From Halomonas sp. HL-93 (GTDB lineage Bacteria > Pseudomonadota > Gammaproteobacteria > Pseudomonadales > Halomonadaceae): 64,000 bases of DNA. Below are positions 8,689-17,039 of this stretch, piece by piece. Position 1 is the first letter of the stretch; every line of letters starts with the position of its first letter. The stretch spans positions 372,001-436,000 of the forward strand of contig NZ_LT593974.1 of assembly GCF_900086985.1 (NCBI RefSeq), written 5' to 3'. The notes below the pieces were generated by a model. That model saw nothing but the letters and a program-made list of their open reading frames with translations, made no database searches and was not told where the DNA came from. A program made the translations under genes and the position numbers.

Positions 8689-9390
8689 TCAGCGTAGCGG
8701 TAGCTGCTGCCAAAACGCTTGAAAGTCGGCCGCCCTGAAACGCGCTTCAAGCGCCCGCAGTGCCTCAATAACGTCGTCGGCCCAATCCACCCGAAGGTCG
8801 ATAGGAGGCTGAGCAAAGGACTCGATACGCAGCGCGGCTGAGCGTGTCCCACGGGCATCGCCGCCCGCATTGAGAGCGGCCTCCAACGCGTCCAGTAAGT
8901 GGCTGAGCAGCCGTTGGTCGTGATCGTGGGGGTATCGAGGGTGAGCGCCATCTTGCAGGACAGCGGTGCTGTTGAGCGTGCTGATTTGAATAAAGTGCTT
9001 GGCCAACATTGTGACTACATCGGTGTTATGCAGCATGTTGCCTGCTGCTGCGACACTTGGGTAGAGGTTGGCAGCTACACTGGGCAGGTTGGCGGAACCA
9101 GTATGTACATTAGCTCGTCCTTGAGCGTCCATCACCAGGCACTGACGATTCTCTGAGCGGCCATCAGTCTGAATTGCCACTTGCAACGCCTCGGAAGCGG
9201 AAGCGCCTTGGCTCAAGGTCTCGAATACCCGTGCAGGGTACCAGGGGTTGGTGTAGCGCCCCTGGGTAACGCACGCCCCAAGGCCGCGCCAGCAATGATG
9301 CACATAGCCACCCACCGCCACGCCACCCGTTGCGGTGAGCGTGGCCACGGTGCCCGTTTCAGGATGAACGTGAACCAGTGAAAGCGTCAT
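8689..9390 (-). CDS. DUF1028 family protein (putative Ntn-hydrolase-like)
   Basis: The 233-aa product begins MTLSLVHVHPETGTVATLTATGGVAVGG and contains GLGACVTQGRYTNPWYP, the pattern of DUF1028, a family with an Ntn-hydrolase-like fold and no settled activity. Such proteins often occur with peptidases or amidohydrolases in catabolic loci. The start at 9390 lies 12 bp from the stop of the upstream carrier gene and gives the usual N-terminus; longer in-frame starts would run into that gene. It sits between a carrier and an M20 amidohydrolase, so an amide-bond hydrolysis or processing step in the same pathway is a fair inference. The family assignment is from motif memory and moderately firm; the function is unknown. 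Confidence 0.75.
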   Translation of the reverse strand: MTLSLVHVHPETGTVATLTATGGVAVGGYVHHCWRGLGACVTQGRYTNPWYPARVFETLSQGASASEALQVAIQTDGRSENRQCLVMDAQGRANVHTGSANLPSVAANLYPSVAAAGNMLHNTDVVTMLAKHFIQISTLNSTAVLQDGAHPRYPHDHDQRLLSHLLDALEAALNAGGDARGTRSAALRIESFAQPPIDLRVDWADDVIEALRALEARFRAADFQAFWQQLPLR

Positions 9391-9401
9391 AAGGTCGCTG
9401 A

Positions 9402-10796
9402 TCAGTAGCCTGCGTAGTGGCCAATGATCAAGCCTACCCAGGCCAGTAAATAGACCACGACCATAAAGGGCAGAATGGCTTTCAGCCACTGCGCATAAGA
9501 AACACGACCAAGGGCCAGCATTGCCAGGGTGCCGCCTGAGGTAGGCACAATCAGGTTGGTCAAGCCGTCGCCCACCTGGAAAGCCGTGATCATTAACTGA
9601 CGGCTCATGCCGACTAGGTCGGCGACAGGAATCAGAATCGGCATGGTAACCAACGCCTGCCCGGAACCCGAGGGTATGAACAGGTTGATAACGCCCTGGA
9701 CGACACTGGCACCAATCGCCGAGAACAGCGGGGGAATGTTGTCGATCAAGGCGCTCAGCGAATTAACGATGGTGTCAATAATCACCGCCTGCTCCAGGAT
9801 AACCTGAATAGAGGCCGCGACCCCGATCACCAGCGCGCCGGCGGTGACACTCGCCGCGCCTTCCATCATCTGTTTAACAATACCGTTGGCCGAAAGGCCG
9901 TTGAGCGCACCGATGATGATCGCCAGTAATAGAAAAGTGGCGGCGATCTCATTGATATACCAGCCGCGCGTAAAGACGCCGATAAGCATTGCGCCCAAGC
10001 CGCCAACAAAGACCGCGATGGTCAAAAGATTGCGCTTGGTCAGGCGGTATTCGCTTAGGGGCTTGCTTAACGACTCGGCGTTGTCAGGCTCTTCAAAGTC
10101 CATCTTGATGACACGTTTGCAGATATACAGCGATAGCAGGGCGAGCGATGAAACCACCATCAAGGTACGCAGCCAGGCGCCCGAAAACGTGGGTAGCTCG
10201 GCAATACCTTGCGCCACGCCAACGGTGTATGGGTTGATCGGCGACAGCGCAAAGCCGATACCGATGCCGCCAACCGCCATTGTGGTTCCTACCAAGCTAG
10301 AGCATCCAATAGCACTGGCAATAAGCACTGCAATGGGGACGAGGGCGATATTATTCTCAAATCCCACCGCGACACCGAAAAAGCCGTAAATGAAGGTGCC
10401 AACGGTAATGATCATATTGCGGCGCTCAATCCCGACGCGATGAACCGCGACGCCGATGGCGTTTTCGAGCGCACCGGTTTTCTGCAGGATATGAAACAGG
10501 CCGCCGGCGATAAAGACAATAAATAGGTATTGCGAGGCGGAGATGAGGCCTTCCGGTATCGCCACAAAAATATTGAAGGGCGACAAGGCGGCAACGTCGT
10601 TTAAGTACCTAAAGGAGTCAGCGATGACGACGGTTTGTCCGTCCTGTGTCGTTCGCTCAAACTCACCGGCAGGAATAATGAAGGTCAGCAGATAAGTTGC
10701 GACCAAAATCATAAAGATCAGCACCATTGGATCGGGGACCGTTTGGTACCATTTTTTGCTCGGACGGGCTGCCGCCGCCGTGTTGTGTTCTGTCAT
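9402..10796 (-). CDS. YfcC/ArcD-like integral membrane carrier
   Basis: This is a 464-aa polytopic inner-membrane protein with about 11-13 hydrophobic segments. Motifs PDPMVLIFMILVATYLLTFIIPAGEFER at the N-terminus, GFENNIALVPIAVLIASAIG and NLFIPSGSGQALVTMPIL are those of the YfcC/C4-dicarboxylate carrier DcuC-like superfamily, whose members move amino acids, peptides or dicarboxylates. The ATG at 10796 has a good AAGGGG site. It heads a leftward operon with DUF1028 and M20 genes, so it probably imports their substrate. A perfect 18-bp palindrome lies 61 bp upstream of the start, in the position of an operator. The transported molecule cannot be deduced. Confidence 0.82.
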   Translation of the reverse strand: MTEHNTAAAARPSKKWYQTVPDPMVLIFMILVATYLLTFIIPAGEFERTTQDGQTVVIADSFRYLNDVAALSPFNIFVAIPEGLISASQYLFIVFIAGGLFHILQKTGALENAIGVAVHRVGIERRNMIITVGTFIYGFFGVAVGFENNIALVPIAVLIASAIGCSSLVGTTMAVGGIGIGFALSPINPYTVGVAQGIAELPTFSGAWLRTLMVVSSLALLSLYICKRVIKMDFEEPDNAESLSKPLSEYRLTKRNLLTIAVFVGGLGAMLIGVFTRGWYINEIAATFLLLAIIIGALNGLSANGIVKQMMEGAASVTAGALVIGVAASIQVILEQAVIIDTIVNSLSALIDNIPPLFSAIGASVVQGVINLFIPSGSGQALVTMPILIPVADLVGMSRQLMITAFQVGDGLTNLIVPTSGGTLAMLALGRVSYAQWLKAILPFMVVVYLLAWVGLIIGHYAGY

Positions 10797-10856
10797 GAGA
10801 GACCCCTTGCGTAGTGTGTGTCGCAGCGTGGTGCTCGTTGGTGGCACCTTACATTC

Positions 10857-10874
10857 AATTTATCATGATAAATT
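10857..10874. promoter_or_regulatory. Perfect 18-bp palindrome, candidate operator
   Basis: AATTTATCATGATAAATT is an exact inverted repeat in the leader of the leftward carrier/DUF1028/M20 operon. Its size and symmetry fit a dimeric regulator, plausibly the FadR-type protein at 6629. No second copy was noticed in the window. Confidence 0.55.
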
Positions 10875-10971
10875 CAGGGGTCAAGAAAACGACAATACGC
10901 AAGCACACCTGCTACCTAACCAGTAAATGGTCAGTAGGCAGTGCCTGTAGGTGAGTGATGACGTGTAATGT

Positions 10972-11343
10972 TTATCCCCGTTGCCAAGGCCAGCGGCGCT
11001 TAGGCGGGGTGTCGATCTGCTGTAGCGCGCTGGATAGCGGCAGCATAAGGGCGGCTAACTGACGGTGGCAGATGGCGCTGCTGAGTACGCCGGGGCACTG
11101 CTTAAGCAGCAGCTCGCACTGCTGGGAGGCGATGAACAACTGCTCGGTGACGGCGGGAGAAAATATCGGCTTGGCCTGCTGGCAGCAGTGGGTCAGCTCC
11201 CGCGATAACATCGTGAGCATGCTGGTATCCAGCCAGCAGGGCAGAGGATCGTCTAAGCGACCGGCAATCGAGTGCTGGATAGCTTCAAACGAGGTGCGTA
11301 AGAACATTATGGTATGGCGAAGCTGACGCTGTTCGCTGTTCAT
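10972..11343 (-). CDS. Hypothetical protein, 123 aa
   Basis: I do not recognise this protein. It is predicted mostly helical and soluble, carries five cysteines (residues 41, 53-54, 76 and 84, in CC and QCELLLKQC contexts, plus one near 92), and ends in a basic, tryptophan-containing tail (PPKRRWPWQRG). There is no signal peptide or membrane segment. The ribosome site before the ATG at 11343 is weak. Codon use matches its neighbours, which supports it as real. It lies alone between the carrier operon and the M24 gene, both also leftward. No function is proposed. Confidence 0.5.
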   Translation of the reverse strand: MNSEQRQLRHTIMFLRTSFEAIQHSIAGRLDDPLPCWLDTSMLTMLSRELTHCCQQAKPIFSPAVTEQLFIASQQCELLLKQCPGVLSSAICHRQLAALMLPLSSALQQIDTPPKRRWPWQRG

Positions 11344-11461
11344 GTGATTAATCCAGCATCGTCGTCGATGGCCAAATACAAAAGAGAGTATTTCTCATTT
11401 TCATCTGTGTGACGATAGCGCCAGTCCATCAGGCTGTCAATACTGCGGCTATAAGAGGCTG

Positions 11462-12658
11462 TTATCTGGTCGTGCTGGGCGCCTGAAATAGCTGCCAGTC
11501 GTTACCTGTTAGTGGCTTGGCACCTTGCGCGGTCACCACCACTGTATCGCTCAGCCCAACGCCCCACTGCCCCGGCGACCGCAGGCATAGCGGCAGGTGA
11601 AACACCATATTGGCTTCAAATTCACGCAACTGCCCTTGGGCGATATAGCCGGTCCCCTCGACCCAGCTGGGGGGAAACTGCGCGCCCACCGCGTAGCCAA
11701 ATACGCCGGAGAAAAACAGCCGGTCACGTTGCGGCGCGAGCAGTGCATCAGCGGCCCTGGCGGCCTCATCAAAGGTGTTACCTGGGCGCATGGCATTGCA
11801 CAGCGTTTCAAACATCGAGCGGCACAGATCGCGAGTGGCAGAAAGGGCCGGGCTGGGTGCGCCGGTAACGGCGGTGCGCATCATAGGGGCGGTATAGCGC
11901 TGATAGGCGGCGCCGAATTCCAAAAAAACCGGCTCATTAGGCTGTATTACGTGACGCTTGTGGTTGACGTGAATGATCCCAATGCGATGCCCACTAGTAA
12001 CAATCGGCTGAAGGCTCATAAATTCACTGCCGTTTTCCAACAACGCTTTGGCCCCCACGGCAGCAATATCGTTATCGGTCATGCCAGGGCGAATTATCTG
12101 GATGGCGGCGTCCAACCCAGCGGCGGTAATGCGCGCGCTTTCTTGCAGCATGTCGAGCTCGGCGGCGCTTTTAACGATCCGAATGGTATCCAGCAAATCG
12201 CCAGCCTCGCAGAAGCGCTCTCGACCAACGCTATTGGCCAGGGCCTCCATAACACCCACGCGTAATCCACTGCTCCAGCCATCAATGCCGATGCGGGGGC
12301 AGCTGGCGAGCAGGTCTGCCAGCGGGGTGATAATTTCATCCACGTTTTCCCAGCGATAACCAATAATCTCGTCCACCCGAGCCGTAACAACGGCAGCTCC
12401 CGTTTCAATCGACGCCACTTGCAGTACTAAGCGCTCTGGTGTGCACACTAGGCACGCATGCACCGAGACCTCGAAGGTGTGGTAGCCGGTGAGGTAATTA
12501 ATATCGGCTGGATCGGTGAGCAGCAAGGCGTCAAGGCCGCGCTCGGCCATCGCTTGGCGAACTGTATCCAGGCGCGCTTGGTATTCCGAATGAGAAAAAG
12601 GCAGCTCGCTCTGAGCGAGAGTCTCGGCAAGGGCTTCGCGGTAGTGGTGGTAATCCAT
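11462..12658 (-). CDS. M24-family creatinase/ectoine-hydrolase-like protein
   Basis: The 398-aa protein has the two-domain pita-bread layout: an N-terminal creatinase domain (about 25-155, with LLLTDPADINYLTGYHTFE) and a C-terminal M24 catalytic domain (about 165-390). The second domain resembles the non-peptidase branch: FLEFGAAYQRYTAPMMRT and FEANMVFHLPLCL replace the Asp/Asp/His/Glu/Glu metal ligands of methionine aminopeptidases, as in creatinase and DoeA. GHRIGIIHVNHKRHV holds candidate catalytic histidines. The start at 12658 has GGAGG seven bases upstream. Creatinase would yield sarcosine, which would join the betaine pathway elsewhere in the window; ectoine hydrolase or a guanidino-compound hydrolase are alternatives. 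No doeB-like gene is adjacent, which weighs against DoeA. Confidence 0.75.
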   Translation of the reverse strand: MDYHHYREALAETLAQSELPFSHSEYQARLDTVRQAMAERGLDALLLTDPADINYLTGYHTFEVSVHACLVCTPERLVLQVASIETGAAVVTARVDEIIGYRWENVDEIITPLADLLASCPRIGIDGWSSGLRVGVMEALANSVGRERFCEAGDLLDTIRIVKSAAELDMLQESARITAAGLDAAIQIIRPGMTDNDIAAVGAKALLENGSEFMSLQPIVTSGHRIGIIHVNHKRHVIQPNEPVFLEFGAAYQRYTAPMMRTAVTGAPSPALSATRDLCRSMFETLCNAMRPGNTFDEAARAADALLAPQRDRLFFSGVFGYAVGAQFPPSWVEGTGYIAQGQLREFEANMVFHLPLCLRSPGQWGVGLSDTVVVTAQGAKPLTGNDWQLFQAPSTTR

Positions 12659-13112
12659 AGCGACCTCCAGGAGTAGGTAAGGTCAGTATAGGCAGCTAAG
12701 AGCTTAACGCTTTCCATGTCATCAACGCTAACCATGCCTTTAGTACGGATGTTAAAGAGGAATCATTGCCTCATCTGGAGGTTTTCAGTTTGGGGAAAGC
12801 GTGCAAGCGGGATTTCGTTGGTGCGCGCCTCCCTTGTTAAGTAGTGACTGCTGACTGAGCGGGCTTTGCAAATAGGCTGTTACGAAGTATTGGGTTGAGC
12901 ATAGTTGACATGATTGAGGGGGTTGTTGGGAGCAAAATATTTGCGCCTAGAAGCAAGTGTGAGATAGACACAATTTTTAATTTGTTGAATTTAATGTGAC
13001 ATAAAAATTCATATTGTTGGTTTTTTTCAGCCTAAAGCAGTGCTTGTTGCCCTTTTTTAGGCTGTTATGTACCATGATGTGGTTAAAATAATCAACAACT
13101 GGAGGGCGATAG
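12659..13112. other. 454-bp intergenic region with no gene; divergent promoter area
   Basis: No credible coding sequence is present. The right half (about 12940-13090) is AT-rich and is the likely control region of puuB. It contains an inverted repeat, CAGCCTAAA...TTTAGGCTG (13028-13064), ending about 50 bp before the puuB ATG. The RBS CTGGAGGG precedes that ATG. Confidence 0.6.
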
Positions 13113-14405
13113 ATGCAATCTCAAACTTCTTCTGGGCATGTCTCATCTTACTATGCGGCGTCTGCCAACGTTTCGCCGGAACGGTCTGTGCTAGAAGGTG
13201 ATGTGGAGAGTGATGTCTGTGTAGTGGGAGCTGGATTTACCGGTATCTCAGCGGCGCTACATCTGGCCGAGCGTGGTTACCGTGTGGTGGTGCTGGAAAG
13301 CGTGGCGATTGGCTTCGGAGCATCTGGACGTAACGGCGGGCAGATCGTTAACAGCTATAGCCGTGATATGGATATTATTGAGAAACAGAATGGCGCTGAA
13401 ACCGCTCGCGCGCTGGGCGCTATGGCGTTTGAGGGTAACCAGATTATCCGGCAACGCATTGAGAAGTATCAGATCGATTGTGACCTGAAAGAGGGTAACC
13501 TTTTTGCTGCCTGTAACAAGAAGCAGTGGGAAGGTCTCAAGGAACAAAAGACCTTATGGGAGCGCTACGGCCATCAGGAACTGGAACTGCTGGACGGCGA
13601 TGAGGTCAGGCGAGAGATAGGCAGCGAACGCTACGTGGGCGCATTGATGGATCACTCTGGTGGTCATCTACATCCCCTCAATCTGGTGCTGGGGCAGGCA
13701 GCAGCATTAGAGGCGCTGGGTGGGAGGATTTTTGAGCATTCGCCCGTGACGCGAGTGGAACACGGTGAGCCGGTAACGCTGCATACCCCGAAGGGGCGAG
13801 TGACTGCTCAGCGGGTGGTCATGGCTGGCAATGCCTATTTGCAAGGGTTGCTACCCAAGCTGGAAAGTAAAGCGATGCCGTGTGGAACCCAGATCATTAC
13901 CACTGAGCCACTGCCGGCAGAGTTAGCAGCGCGATTACTGCCTAACGATAAAGCGGTAGAAGATTGCAATTATCTATTGGATTATTACCGCCTGACTGCT
14001 GATAACCGCTTGCTGTATGGCGGGGGTGTGAATTATGGCGGGCAAGCATCAGCCAGTATTGAAGCGGCCATCCGGCCGAAAATGCTAACCACCTTTCCTG
14101 AGCTGAGCGATGTCCGCGTTGATTACGCCTGGAGCGGTAACTTTCTGCTGACGCTCAACCGTTTGCCGCAGTTCGGACGTATTAATAGCAATGTCTACTA
14201 TGCGCAGGGGTACTCTGGTCATGGTGTAACGTGCTCGCATCTGGCGGGAAAGCTGGTGGCAGAAACCATTAGCGGTGAGGAAGCGCGTTTTGAATCCTTT
14301 GCACAGGTCTCTCATCTGCCAATGCCTGGCGGGCGCCTGTTGCGTGTGCCGCTTTCCGCCATAGGGGCGTGGTTTTACGCCATGCGTGACCGGCTTGCAG
14401 TGTGA
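13113..14405 (+). CDS. puuB: Gamma-glutamylputrescine oxidoreductase (FAD-dependent)
   Basis: PuuB oxidises gamma-glutamylputrescine to gamma-glutamyl-gamma-aminobutyraldehyde, ammonia and peroxide. The 430-aa product carries the Rossmann dinucleotide site VCVVGAGFTGISAALHLAERG at about 36-56, then the DAO-family block GFGASGRNGGQIVNSYS, and near the C-terminus GYSGHGVTCSHLAGKL. There is no signal peptide, as expected for a soluble enzyme. A CTGGAGGGCG ribosome site lies just before the ATG. It is convergent with puuA (terminator between them) and separated from the rest of the puu genes, which run from 16198. Related glycine oxidase-like or KauB-type amine oxidases cannot be wholly excluded, but the neighbouring puuA, puuD, puuC and puuR make the call strong. 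Confidence 0.9.
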   Translation: MQSQTSSGHVSSYYAASANVSPERSVLEGDVESDVCVVGAGFTGISAALHLAERGYRVVVLESVAIGFGASGRNGGQIVNSYSRDMDIIEKQNGAETARALGAMAFEGNQIIRQRIEKYQIDCDLKEGNLFAACNKKQWEGLKEQKTLWERYGHQELELLDGDEVRREIGSERYVGALMDHSGGHLHPLNLVLGQAAALEALGGRIFEHSPVTRVEHGEPVTLHTPKGRVTAQRVVMAGNAYLQGLLPKLESKAMPCGTQIITTEPLPAELAARLLPNDKAVEDCNYLLDYYRLTADNRLLYGGGVNYGGQASASIEAAIRPKMLTTFPELSDVRVDYAWSGNFLLTLNRLPQFGRINSNVYYAQGYSGHGVTCSHLAGKLVAETISGEEARFESFAQVSHLPMPGGRLLRVPLSAIGAWFYAMRDRLAV

Positions 14406-14488
14406 GCGGGTTCGATTACTTCTACAGCAACGTCTTGCAGCACTGGTGGTTGGTTTAATTTTAGTATTCACCTAGCGTTTGTGCACAG

Positions 14489-14516
14489 CCCTCTCCCACA
14501 TTCCTGTGGGAGAGGG
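14489..14516. terminator. Bidirectional stem-loop between convergent puuB and puuA
   Basis: A perfect 12-bp stem, CCCTCTCCCACA / TGTGGGAGAGGG, has a TTCC tetraloop and lies 84 bp after puuB and 28 bp after the puuA stop. There is no clear T-run on either side, so termination efficiency is uncertain. Confidence 0.65.
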
Positions 14517-14543
14517 AGGGGCTGTTGATTGGTAATCGCCAAT

Positions 14544-15932
14544 CTAGACTTGCCGCAGGTACCAGTCGTATTCCATCGCACTGACTTCGCGCATGGTTTC
14601 GGCACGCTCTGATTGGCGGTTGGCAATGAACACGTGAATGAAGTCTTCGCCAAGTTGTTCGCCGAGTACGCGGTTGTTGCCAAGCAGGTGTAGCGCTTGG
14701 GTCCAACTGTTAGTTAACTGAGGCGCGATTTGGTCATAGGCGTTGCCGATGATGGGCGCAGCGGGGGTGAGCTGCTGGTCCATTCCATGGTGGATTGACG
14801 CCAGCACGGTGGCTAGTAGCAGATAGGGGTTGACGTCAGCGCCGGCCACGCGGTGCTCGATGCGTCGCGCTTCTTTTGGTCCGGCGGGTATGCGTATCGC
14901 CACGGAGCGGTTGTCGTATCCCCAGGTGGGTGCCATTGGCACATAAAGCCCTTCCTGAAAACGGCGGAAGGAATTTAGGTTTGGCGCCAGTAGCGCCATG
15001 GAGTCCGGCATCAGCCCCAGCAGCCCCCCTACGGCGTGTTGTAGCGCTTTGCTTTCCAGTGGGTCATCGCCGTTTTCGGCAAAGATATTTTGCCCGTTGC
15101 TATCCACTATGCTTGCATGAACATGGGTGCCGCTACCTGCTTCCTGACCATAGGGCTTGGCCATGAAGGTGGCTTCAAAACCGTGGCGTAGCGCCACGCC
15201 CTTTATCAGTCGCTTGAGTAGTACCGTATTGTCACAGGCGCGCAAAGCATCATCGTCGTGAACCAAGTTGGCTTCAAATTGCCCTGGTGCGCACTCCTTC
15301 AACACCGTGTCCAGCGGCAGGTCTTGTGCCTGAGCGGCACTCTGCAAATCATTGATAAATTCAGCGTACTCGTCCAGCTCCAGCACTGAGTAGAGTTGGC
15401 TTTGCGTGGCCCGTTCGCCACTGCAGGGAGATTGCGGTGGCTGAATCAGATTCCCTCCATCGCGCAGACGATCGACCAGGTAAAACTCCAATTCAAGGGC
15501 GACTACTGGTGTTAAGCCACGGTCAGAGAACTGCTTAAGAAGGCGGCGCAAAATCTGGCGCGGATCGGCAAAGAACGGCGTGCCATCCATTTCCTCCATG
15601 GTCATCAATAGCTGACCGTAGTGGTTTTTATTCAGCCAAGGTGCCGGGTTGAGCGTGCCGGGAATGGCGCGGCATAAACGATCACCATCGCCGCTGGAAA
15701 GCCCTAGTCCGGTTTCCTCCACGGTATTGCCGTTGATATCCAGCGCAAATACGGATGCAGGCAGGAAAATGCCTGTTTTGAAGACTTTAGAAAGGTTGTC
15801 TCTAGGGATCCGTTTGCCACGGATAACGCCATTAAGGTCACTGATCAAAAGGTCAATACTGGTAATGTCAGGATAGCGCTCAAGGAAATCCTGGGGTTCG
15901 TTGTGAGCGTTTGTAGGACTGGCAGAGGACAT
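14544..15932 (-). CDS. puuA: Gamma-glutamylputrescine synthetase (glutamine synthetase family)
   Basis: PuuA joins glutamate to putrescine with ATP, the first step of the glutamylated Puu route. The 462-aa protein is of GS type III/PuuA length. The N-terminal beta-grasp domain holds IDLLISDLNGVIRGKRIPRDNL; the catalytic domain shows ALELEFYLVDR (metal-binding Glu), KPYGQEAGSGTHVHAS (the GS GSGxHxH signature), PNLNSFRRF and IRIPAGPKEARRIEHRVAGADVNPYL with the ATP/glutamate arginines. It lacks the adenylylation-loop Tyr of GlnA as far as I can see. The gene is divergent from puuD across an AT-rich 265-bp control region and convergent with puuB. Other glutamylpolyamine synthetases are close relatives. 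Confidence 0.92.
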   Translation of the reverse strand: MSSASPTNAHNEPQDFLERYPDITSIDLLISDLNGVIRGKRIPRDNLSKVFKTGIFLPASVFALDINGNTVEETGLGLSSGDGDRLCRAIPGTLNPAPWLNKNHYGQLLMTMEEMDGTPFFADPRQILRRLLKQFSDRGLTPVVALELEFYLVDRLRDGGNLIQPPQSPCSGERATQSQLYSVLELDEYAEFINDLQSAAQAQDLPLDTVLKECAPGQFEANLVHDDDALRACDNTVLLKRLIKGVALRHGFEATFMAKPYGQEAGSGTHVHASIVDSNGQNIFAENGDDPLESKALQHAVGGLLGLMPDSMALLAPNLNSFRRFQEGLYVPMAPTWGYDNRSVAIRIPAGPKEARRIEHRVAGADVNPYLLLATVLASIHHGMDQQLTPAAPIIGNAYDQIAPQLTNSWTQALHLLGNNRVLGEQLGEDFIHVFIANRQSERAETMREVSAMEYDWYLRQV

Positions 15933-16197
15933 ACAATATACCTTGTTTTTATGCCGTTTTGGTTGCGTTCTGATAACGATATCCTTGCTCTGGCGACCTC
16001 GTGTGTCAAATATTTAATAACAAAAAGCCTAGTTTTTGTTCGAGTAAAAATAAGTGCGTTTGTTTTTGTATTTATAAATCATACTATTAGATATTTTTTT
16101 GCAAAAAAGTTGTCTTCCCTATTGGAAAATAAAATAGACCGCGCTATGTTGAGGTGAGTGTTGATTAAAGCATAACAACTGACAAAGTGTATTAACC
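15933..16197. promoter_or_regulatory. AT-rich divergent control region of puuA and puuD
   Basis: This 265-bp gap is far richer in A+T than the flanking genes. It holds a perfect 8-bp inverted repeat with a 6-base spacer, AACAAAAA-GCCTAG-TTTTTGTT (16019-16040), and several TAAAAAT/TTTTTGT tracts, as expected of promoters and PuuR operator sites. An apparent 84-codon reading frame here has no family resemblance and is not called. Confidence 0.55.
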
Positions 16198-17004
16198 ATG
16201 GAAAAAATCCAATCCCCAAGCCCGGTTGTGGGTGTAATCGCCTGCTGTCGGGATGTGGAAGGCCACCCTGCTCAGATGGTGACCGACAAATACCTCCAAG
16301 CGCTCTACCAGTATGGTATGACGCCGATTATTCTCCCCGTGCTAGCTGCCGACACGTTGACCTTTGAACAGCGCAAAGCTCAGGCCGTAGCGCTCTTTGG
16401 TAATCTTGATGGTCTTTTGCTTACAGGCAGCTACACCAACGTCTCACCGTCCCGTTATGGCGCCGAGCGCGCACCTGAAAATACCCGCGATGACGCTTGG
16501 CGTGATGAGCTGGCACTTGTCTGGGTGCATGAAGCAGTGAAGCAAGCGTTGCCGTTATTCGGAATCTGCCGCGGTTTCCAGGAAATCAACGTGGCATTTG
16601 GCGGCACATTGCACCAAGCCGTACACACGCTACCAAATATGCTCGACCACCGTGAGCCATCCGCCGATAACAAAGCCGGTCATTATGCGCCTGCTCATGA
16701 GCTGAATATCCGTCCTGATGGTGCTTTGGCGGCGCTATATGATGCAGAGCACGCCGAGGTGAATTCGCTTCATCAGCAAGGGATTGATCAGCTTGCGCCG
16801 GAGCTTGATGCGGAGGCGTGGGCGCCGGATGGGTTGATTGAAGCGATTTCTATACGTGATGCCACCGCGTTCGCGCTGGCCGTTCAATGGCATCCTGAGT
16901 GGTATCCCAAAGAACATCCTTTATACGACTCGCTGTTTCAGGGCTTTGCAGCGGCTTGCCGTCACCATCGCTACCAACATGACGCACAGCCTGCCGCTTG
17001 TTGA
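16198..17004 (+). CDS. puuD: Gamma-glutamyl-GABA hydrolase (class I glutamine amidotransferase family)
   Basis: PuuD releases GABA and glutamate from gamma-glutamyl-GABA, the last step of the glutamylated route. The 268-aa protein has the C26/class I GATase fold: FGICRGFQEINVAFGG presents the nucleophile Cys124 in a tight turn, and VQWHPEWYP supplies the catalytic His and Glu near residues 228-234. GNLDGLLLTGSYTNVSPSRY is a family block. The gene begins the rightward operon puuD-spuC-puuC and is separated from spuC by 35 bp. The opposing puuA shares its promoter region. PuuD is well conserved and the context agrees. Confidence 0.92.
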   Translation: MEKIQSPSPVVGVIACCRDVEGHPAQMVTDKYLQALYQYGMTPIILPVLAADTLTFEQRKAQAVALFGNLDGLLLTGSYTNVSPSRYGAERAPENTRDDAWRDELALVWVHEAVKQALPLFGICRGFQEINVAFGGTLHQAVHTLPNMLDHREPSADNKAGHYAPAHELNIRPDGALAALYDAEHAEVNSLHQQGIDQLAPELDAEAWAPDGLIEAISIRDATAFALAVQWHPEWYPKEHPLYDSLFQGFAAACRHHRYQHDAQPAAC

Positions 17005-17039
17005 GGCTTGTCGTTATGATCTGATCAGGAGCCATGCTC

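Noticed and set aside
12659..13112. Possible small RNA or gene in the long gap before puuB
   Set aside because: Only promoter-like AT-rich sequence and one inverted repeat are seen; nothing specific supports an RNA gene.
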